NCBI RefSeq assembly: GCF_030445035.2 | Contig: NC_080680.1 | Span: forward strand, 47,505,212 to 47,569,211 | Length of the DNA: 64,000 nt | Reading direction: 5' to 3' | Origin: Dasypus novemcinctus | Taxonomy: Eukaryota; Chordata; Mammalia; Cingulata; Dasypodidae | In this document: positions 56,746-64,000 of the stretch, piece after piece | Layout of the letters: each line of letters begins with the position of its first letter | How positions within the stretch are numbered: position 1 is the stretch's first letter | Translations under genes and position numbers: made by a program | Notes under the pieces: generated by a model | The model's input: only the letters and a program-made list of their open reading frames with translations | Databases searched by the model: none | Told to the model about the DNA's origin: nothing

Positions 56746-57456
56746 CTAGCTGATGGTTCTATTCCTGGCTAATTCCCAACCCTTAGTATTATTAATCACT
56801 TCTTATGTTCTTGCTTTCTACTCATACTCTTATCTCCTGCCTAATAAGGACCAATTTCTCTTTCTCTGTTTTGTGTCTTCCTTGCCATTTCCAGTGATCA
56901 TTACCCAATATAAATGTACATTGATCCTTCTGTCAAAAAGGTCAACTCCTGTTCACAGCCCAAATGGAAATCAGAAAGCCACAGGATCCAGAAGGAGTGG
57001 AGCCCTAGTATGTTACGGGGAAGGGGAACATTGTGATCATTAATTTAAGTCCCCCACTGATGGGGATTCTTATATGCCTTTATTCTGGTGGGTCTTTTGT
57101 TTATTTTGTTCCACCATAGCTATGGAAAGCTGATGAGCAAAGGTGAATATTGTATCACAGTGAATTGTTTCTGGGTTACACATTTGACTTTCAGAGTAGA
57201 TTAGTGGAATCAGCCCTAGTTTCAGTTAGTTTATAAAGAGATATTATACCTTCAAGGAGAAGTCTTACCTGCCCCTTGCAAATGCACAGAAACCCACTCT
57301 CCAAAGAAGACAGTCATCTCCCAGAGTGTTACTGAGGAGAGTCACAAAGAACTCAGGACACTCAGGTTAGGAGATTTAGGGAGCTTCTGTTTCCTCTTCT
57401 TGACCCTGAGGAGGTGCCTGAGCCAAAAGCTTTTTGAGGTGGAGATACTGGAGGAC
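56746..57456. other. No recognised feature
   Basis: Nothing recognised. Confidence 0.5.
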
Positions 57457-57599
57457 ACAGGATGTTCAGTTATATTTGAATTTCAGATAAGTAAAAAAAA
57501 AAAATTTAATATAAGCATGTCCCATATATTGCATGGGGCATACTTTACTAAAAATTATTCATTGTTTATCTGAAACTTAAATGTAACTGAGCATCCTGT
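57457..57599. mobile_element. Palindromic MITE-like element
   Basis: Two arms of about 65 bp are imperfect reverse complements, from 'acaggatgttcagtta' to 'gtccc' and from 'ggggcatac' to 'gagcatcctgt', around a centre of about 11 bp. I recall similar palindromic copies in other mammalian genomes, so an old non-autonomous DNA transposon is likely. Family not assigned. Confidence 0.75.
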
Positions 57600-59894
57600 A
57601 TTTTATCTGGCAACCCTAGGGAGGAGGGACCAGCATTTAAAATAAATGGCTTCTCTACGGAGAAACATTGGGATCTGGGGAAAACAGAGGCCATAGTGAG
57701 CTGTGAGTTTTTGAGGGGGAAAAATGACGTTGGTTTCTTTCATGCCAATTAAGATCACAGATGACCCTGTTAGAAATCCAAACTCATGACTCTCATGGGA
57801 CTAAAGATCAGGGGGAAATCTTAAGAAGACTAAGAGCCAGAAAAGCAATCTTCACACACCACTAGCCAGCAGACAGAGGGACTATCTCACCAAGGAAGGT
57901 AAGAGTGTTGCCCTCCCAGCCAAAATTGTACCACTTTTCTTTCAGAATGGGATTTGGAACGTTCTGGGGAACTCTTCTACCCTCCTTCATTGACTTTCTG
58001 ATGCTTGGCTGTCAGGAGAATTTCTCCTTAAGTTTGTAATTCTTCATCTTCTGCTGGTTCAGTCTCCTAAATTCTCTCTCAGCCCTCCTCGACTATGGAG
58101 ACAAAAAGCAGAAAACCAAGAAAAGTGAGTTTTCAGGTTGTCAGGCTGCTGGTGAGAAGCAGGCTCCCTGCTTTAGAAGTACTCTCCTGCTACCTAAAAG
58201 ACTGCTGCTCTTTGTTTGGGAGGGATACCAAAATAAATTAACTCAGAATTGAGTTTTGTGTCTGCAGTTTCAAACCCAGGGTTTGCCCCTATAGTAATTA
58301 CCTGAGATGATCAGTGAGTTCAACTGTAATTTCTTTCTTTCTTTTTTACAACTGGGAAGGGTAAATTACACATAAAATGCCCCTACAGGGAAGGATTCAC
58401 GTGATGAGTTCCCTTTTCCCCTGTTGTTTTTAACTGGGGCTCATTACTATAACTCTATGGGGATGAGTTAGAAATTCATGAGAACAATAAGAGAAGAAAA
58501 ATGTACAATATCAAGGAAAGAAGCTTCTGTTACTGTTTTTTTAATATATTTTTATTTTTAAAGGATACTTAGATTACCTAAAATGTTACATAAAACCATT
58601 CTTGTTTTCAATGAACATACTTTGATCACGACTATAGCAGTTCACATGTTTTTTGCTTGTGTGCTTTGTAGATTTTTTTCAAAATTCTTTCTTCCTTTTT
58701 TTTAATCCTAGTCATTAGATTTGAACTAGGGACAAGTCAGGTCCTGGGCTTCGTCAGTTCATTTTGAGGGAGCATGGTCAAGCCGAGGCACCTGTATGGT
58801 TGGCTTCCTTTGCTGAAAAGTGAGGCTGGGGCGTGCCTGACTTGACAATTCTGCTTCCCATACCCATGGGAGACTCAGGTAGAGGGTGCTCTGGAAAACA
58901 TATATTGTCACCAGAGACTCCTATTTGACCAAGGATTGATATCACCCAAAAATGACAGAGAGAAATAACTCCTCTTATTTTATTAACCACAGTTTCAGGC
59001 TAGGGAAGGTAGGGAATGAATAGAAATGTTTTTTGTTGTTGTTGTTTCTCGACAAGCTTGTTATAGGGTCCAATTGAAGGCAACGGGAGAACATGTTTCC
59101 ACCAAATAAGAATTCAATTTGAAATTGTTTTGCTATTGTTTGTAGTTTCTTCTTTGAACTTAATTTTCAATTAGCGGGAGCCCTCAGTATCAAACGCAGA
59201 TGGAAGCAGGCACAGCGTTCTCATAGAGAGAAACCAGAGCTTTCTGGCTGTTGCTGTTCAACTAGAACGTCTTTGTGGGTCTTTATGAGATGACAGATGA
59301 GAAAGCTTTGGATGCACTAAATGATGCTGTGTGCCCCTTCTGGTAGGTGTCCTGTGCCCTGACCTCACAAGATGCCAAGAGAAGAGGCTCACTTCACATA
59401 TGGCTATCCCAAGAAGGGGCGTGGCCACTCCTACATCACAGCTGAAGCGTAAGTTCAAAACCAGTCCCAGCGGGGTTTGCAGTTTTCTGTTTGCTGACAC
59501 AGTCTGCTGTCTCCTACCTGCATGTGCCTGCCCATACATTTCCCTCATGTTCATCTCCCCAGACAGTAAAAGCCCTGGCAATGAAATCAGGAGAATCTGC
59601 AGTCCTACAAGGGCTCATGCAAGCTTCTCTGAGGCCGAACAGGCAGGGAGATAGGAATGGTAAATAGTTAAGTCTCACCTTGTTGTCTGGGCCATCCTCA
59701 TAGGTTTCCAAATGGAAAGTCATCATTTTCTGTCTTGAATCAAGAGGACTTCCTCCTTAAGCCTTGGATAATACCCAGTTCTGTCAACTCTAACCAGGTG
59801 GATCCACCCCCAACTCTGAAGGTGGATTGTAGGCAGAATAAAAATGAGTGGCCAAAGAGCCAATAAGAGTAAAGGGTGATTCAAAGCGAAGACT
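57600..59894. other. No recognised feature
   Basis: About 2.3 kb. The T-rich part near 58530-58600 ('ttagattacctaaaatgttacataaaa') may be an old retroelement edge, but I cannot assign it. Short frames at 58778-58990 and 59258-59660 show no domain. Confidence 0.45.
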
Positions 59895-59899
59895 GTGGT

Positions 59900-60362
59900 T
59901 GTTTTACTTTCTTAGGCTGCTCAAGCAAATATCATGCAATGGTTCAGTTTAAACAATGGTAATTTATTTGCTCATGGTTTTGAGGTTAACAGAACATCCA
60001 AACCAAGACATCATCAGGGCAATGCTTTCTTCCCAAAGACTGGCATTCTGGGCCAAGCTGCCAGCGATGCTTGGTACTTGTCTAATGACAAGGCATATAG
60101 AGGCATCTCCTGATCTCTCCCTTCTCTTCCAAGTTCCACTGATGTTTGGCTTCTTGCTTTCTATGGCTTTCTCTCTCTGTCTTTCATTCTGCTTATAAAT
60201 AACTCCATTCATAGGATCAAGACCCATTCTGATTGAGGTGGGTTTCACCTTAACTGAAGTAACCTCATCAAAGGTCCTACTTACAATGTGTTCCCACTCC
60301 CAAGAAAGGATTAGGTTTAAGGATATGTTTTTCTGGGGTACATACAGCTTCAACCCTCCACA
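59900..60362 (-). mobile_element. Lineage-specific MaLR-type solo LTR, perfect TSD
   Basis: 463 bp, with plus-strand ends 'tgttttactttc' and 'ccctccaca'. Perfect 5-bp duplication 'gtggt' (59895-59899 and 60363-60367). Closely related to 53113-53583. Confidence 0.9.
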
Positions 60363-60598
60363 GTGGTCATAACCTTTGCATCATAACCTTATCCTAAGGA
60401 AATGCATTTGGTATTATGAATTAATGAAAAATAATTATTTATATGATTATACATATCTAAGAGCTATGCATTGTATACCAGCACAAGGAACTATTCTTAT
60501 TTTTGAAAAATCTTATAATTTAGTGGAAGAGTTAGGCATGAAAATAACCTTGTCAAATGTAAGTGCTGTAATAAGGAACACAGAGGCAGGGAGGGCAT

Positions 60599-61093
60599 TG
60601 TTTTAGTTTTCCAGGCTGCTATGACAAATGGATTTACTTAACACATGATGGGTTTACTTAAACAACAGGAATTTATTAGCTCCTGGTTTTGAGGTTAGGA
60701 GAAGTTCAAAATCAAGATATTAGCAAGGCTTGCTTTCTCTGGAGTCTAGAGTGCTCTGGTGCTGACTGCCAGCAATTCTTGAGTTCTTCGGCTTGTCTCT
60801 GCCTCTCATCACATGGCGATGGCCTCTCCTTTCCTCCTCTCTTCTGGTTTTCCACTGGCTTCCATCTGGCTTCCGGTTTCTTGCGCTTGTGTTTCTCTCA
60901 CTTCTGGCTTCCAGTTCCTTCCCTTTGAAAGGCCCCAGTAATGTGAATTAAGATGCCCTCTGATTCAGCTGGCCACACCTTAACTAATAACATCTTCAAA
61001 AGGTCCTATTTACAAATAAGTTCACACATACAACGATGTGGGTTAAAATTAAGAATATGTCTTCCCTTGGTACAAGTAATTCAACCCACCTCA
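60599..61093 (-). mobile_element. Lineage-related MaLR-type solo LTR
   Basis: Starts 'tgttttagttttccaggctgc' and includes 'ggccacaccttaactaataac'. A more diverged member of the group at 53113 and 59900, 237 bp from the latter. Duplications are not clear. Confidence 0.78.
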
Positions 61094-61167
61094 GACACCT
61101 TCTGCAGGTACTGGGGGTGGGGAAGGGGATGGTGGTGGGAGGGAAGGCCTGCCCTTTGCATGGGGTC

Positions 61168-61391
61168 TCCAACAGGGTCAATAATAGGGTTTTTGTTGTT
61201 TATGTCCGCCTGAGATGGCTCCCTCATCTGTTTGCTCATTGTTTTTGCTTGTTGTCTGCTCGTTGTTCCCACTTGATGTCTGCTCATTGTCAGCTCATTG
61301 TTTGTCTTCTTTAGGAGGCACCAGGAATCAAACCCGGGACCTCCCATGTGGGAGGCAGGTGCTCAATTGCTTGAGCCACATCCACTCCCCT
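61168..61391 (-). mobile_element. tRNA-headed SINE, antisense
   Basis: In antisense the head is at about 61315-61390 ('ggctcaagcaattgagcacc', box B 'gggtttgattcc'). A linker of 'caatgagcagacaacaagc' type follows, like that of the dimer at 30321, but the second head is missing. Probably a dimer truncated at 'gagggagcc' or a monomer with a long tail. Confidence 0.85.
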
Positions 61392-62449
61392 GTAATCAGA
61401 ATTTTATCTGGACCATCTTATATGCTAGCTGTTCAGAGCTCCATGCAAACTTCCTCTCTTTTTGAAAGAACTGTTGGAAAATCTTTAATAGTGTAAACTG
61501 GCAGGGACAAACAAGCTGTAGAACCCACCAATGACACTGAAGAAGAATTCAGACTGTATTTCCTCAGAAGACCCTAGTAGGATTCTTTAGTTTTCCTGCA
61601 GGGTCAATTGGGATAGGGGCAGAGATATCTTCAGACCAATGTCTGAAGAACAAAAATATATTCTTTGGGGGTATTTTCCACATGGTATTAGTTAGGAGAT
61701 TGTTTCAGCTGTTGAACAATGACTCAAAATACTCAACAATACACCTTTTTTCAAAATGTAATTTTATTTATCGCTCATTTAGCACTATAAGAGTAAAAAG
61801 TTCAACTCCTTCTCTCTGGTTAATCCCCTTGAAACTTGCCTTTTGATACCAAACAAAAGCAGGCTCTTTTCTCCCGATGCATCTTTAAAGCCAATCCTGA
61901 GATACCAGGGTTTCAAAGACAGGGTTTATTTGGTTAAGCAAAGGAGCACAGTGACAGCATGACCCAAAACTGCCTTCCTGATCTGAAGAAATTCTACTAT
62001 TTTATAATACTGGGGTACTAATGAGTAATTGGGGAGTTGCTGAACAGTTTCCTTCATTAATAAACATTAAAGGGCTGACAGGATGGGGTGTACAGTAGTA
62101 AACCAGGGTCGGTCACTAGGATCTCAAACAGGGGTACAGAGAACAAAGGTCAGTTGCGAGGTTTTTCATATGGATATTAAACAGAGGTGGGCGGAGTGGT
62201 CGGCTTTTTCTGGCTTCTTCATGCTGGAAAGGGGCATTGACAATGATGGTTCTACCCCCTCATGTAGAGCGGGCTGTCATTTTGACCTCTGGGTTCCAGG
62301 GATTGTCTGGCATAGGAATAATTCAGAGACTCTCTGAAAAATAAACTTAACATGCAAATTGAGAATTACAAGTTTCAATAACCATGTAACTTTGGGGAAA
62401 TAATTTTATAGCTTTTCTTAGATATAGTCTGGAGTATTTTTGCGGGGAG
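61392..62449. other. No recognised feature
   Basis: Nothing assigned. AT-rich in places. Confidence 0.45.
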
Positions 62450-63260
62450 GGAGAGGGACTTTGGCTACTATGGCAGTTTGTACCGCTTGGCTGAAATCTG
62501 CATAGGAGTAACCTCCAAAATGACCTTTTGACTCAATTTGGTATCTCTTAGCTATTAAAACTTTACTCTGTTCTATTTCTTTTCCCCCTTTTGGTTTAAT
62601 CCCATGTTGTCAGGGAGGACCATCCCTGGGACTTGTCAAGTCCTGTAATGCCAGGAAAAATCTCTGGAAGTCAAGTCCCATGTTGCCAAGGAAAACTTTA
62701 CCCCTGGAAGTCCTGTCCCATGTAGGGCGGAATGTAGAGAGAATATGGTTTAGAGAGGCAGGCCATACTTGAGGTTCTCTAGAGGTGACTCTTAGGCATT
62801 AGTAGTTAGGTTTAGCTTCCTCATTACAGAAATAAGTTTCATGAGGGCAAGGCTTGAGACTGAGGACTCAGCTTACTAGCATGTTTCTTTACCACACGTT
62901 TACCTTGCACAGTTCTACTGTTTCAATAAATCGGGAGCTCCTATTATTTGAAAAAGTAGGAGGAATTTCCCAGGTGAAGAAGTTTAATATTTCTACATTT
63001 TTTCCAATCCCTTAGGGGTCTTTGTAAATACCTTTCTATCTTATACCCCAAAATACTTTGAAAGGCATCAAGGTATTACAACAATTTTGTACAGAATATC
63101 ACAATCTCATTTGCTATTTTAGGTTCCATGTTAGCTATGCGTTTAAATAAGCTGATGGGTCAGGTAAAATCAGATATAGAAATTTAAAGAATTTTCTTGA
63201 CAATGTAAATTTCTTCTTTCTGGTCTCCATAGTACTTAATGTTTTAAAATACTAATAATG
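62450..63260. repeat. Possible dispersed repeat, identity uncertain
   Basis: Blocks around 'gactcaatttggtatctcttagct', 'gaggttctctagaggtgactcttaggcatt' and 'caaggcttgagactgaggactc' resemble a dispersed sequence I associate with old mammalian retroelement flanks, but I cannot name the family or the strand. Contains the tandem units at 62600-62735. Confidence 0.35.
62600..62735 (+). repeat. Imperfect tandem repeat of 35-41 bp
   Basis: Units start at 62600, 62641, 62676 and 62716 (partial), each beginning 'tcccatgt' or similar and the first three ending 'ggaagtcaag'-like. The units differ in length and are diverged. Confidence 0.7.
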
Positions 63261-64000
63261 CTACCTTTTCCTTGTACCTCAATTCTCCTTCATTTTAGAT
63301 TAGCCCTATTTACCTTTTAATTGAAGTCCGATTCTTTTTAGCTTCCTTGATTGGGGGGGGGTGTCTTTTAGAATTAATGCTGCTTTTTCAGCACATTTAG
63401 AACTGGTTAACTTTAGCTCTTAGTTTCAGGTGTCATATAAGCCCTTAGCAATTCTAGGGCTTTATTAGGTTATACACAAAGAGTAAGCATTTTAGGACTT
63501 AAAAATAACAATTAGTGATCAGAGCTCAGGTATAGATATGACTGCTGCAAGAGCTTACAATCAAGGTCTTAATTTCTTTAGGAGTATTTTTAAAAAAGCT
63601 GTTTCTAGAGATCATTAACTATAGATCACAGTGAGTTTGATTTTACTTTTACACTTTTACCAAGATTATGTTAATCAACAGGCAAAGCATAATTTATAGA
63701 CTCTTGCCTTGCTTTTAAAGTCCCCTTTTGTTGAAGATGGGGTGACTGTATGCTCTTTTAGAGAAGCATCAGAGCAAAACAGTGTACTGATAAGAAATAT
63801 ATTGATAATGTTAATTTTCATTAACATATATTTTAGCACCTTTCTTTTTATAAGATAATAGGACAAATTCTTTTGTAACAGTTTGAAATTAAAGACATCC
63901 TTAAGGATTTATTAGAATATAAAAGTGGTTAGGTTCAAACATTGTATTTAAACAGGCCTTTATTTATCACAGTGACAAATTAGTAAAATTGTTTGGAAAA
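63261..64000. other. No recognised feature
   Basis: AT-rich DNA with a short G-run at 63353-63361. Nothing recognised. Confidence 0.5.

Noticed and set aside
1565-61390. tRNA-like segments with box A and box B.
   Set aside because: They are heads of SINEs with A-rich tails and target duplications. The acceptor-stem and anticodon features of a real tRNA gene are not preserved.
1-64000. A novel multi-gene system such as a defence, metabolic or secretion locus.
   Set aside because: No intact non-transposon coding region is recognisable. Sequence style and repeats are those of a mammalian intergenic or intronic region.

Overview
The window is nuclear DNA from a placental mammal, almost certainly a xenarthran of the armadillo lineage (Dasypus or a close relative). 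The main evidence is 22 copies of tRNA-headed short interspersed elements that I recognise as DAS-SINEs, an abundant family described from the nine-banded armadillo. Old mammal-wide repeats (MIR, L2, MLT1, MER5-like), a CpG-poor AT-rich background and decayed LINE-1 copies agree with this. I recognise no host protein-coding exon and no stand-alone RNA gene. The window reads as intergenic or deep-intronic DNA built from layers of transposable elements. I find no new enzyme or defence-type system. The unusual content lies in the structure and history of the repeats.

Layout. 1-15.5 kb: mostly old, single-copy-like DNA with MIR/L2/MLT1/MER5 fossils, two long-form SINEs (1560, 3641) and a very young-looking L1 3' end with perfect target duplications (13945-14196). 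15.58-22.1 kb: L1-1, an L1 with an intact 5' end but no 3' end, carrying two SINEs and a solo LTR. 22.1-29.3 kb: MLT1, a CpG island (about 23917-24440), a lineage-specific LTR with perfect 5-bp duplications (25111-25801), and three SINEs. 29.3-47.9 kb: a nested L1 block. Older L1 sequence (L1-A and L1-C, perhaps two halves of one element) flanks a nearly full-length L1 (L1-B), which contains six long-form SINEs, a monomeric SINE and a small hAT transposon that was itself hit by a SINE. L1-C also carries a minus-strand retrocopy-like insert and a dimeric SINE. 47.9-64 kb: MLT1 with a nested SINE, then mostly old DNA with three further lineage LTRs on the minus strand, one SINE, a palindromic MITE-like element and an unexplained long inverted repeat.

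How the elements relate. All L1s lie on the plus strand and 19 of 22 SINEs share that orientation. Most insertions show A-rich tails and 7-16 bp direct repeats, as expected for L1-driven target-primed reverse transcription. L1-1 and L1-B are the same subfamily, so each serves as an empty-site control for insertions in the other. Side-by-side reading of the SINE types suggests a history: a dimer gained an array of about 18-bp units in its linker (copies at 19150 and 31267), then lost its second tRNA head to give the common long DAS form. That is the most interesting inference here. Family names come from memory of consensus sequences and were not checked with a repeat-masking search.
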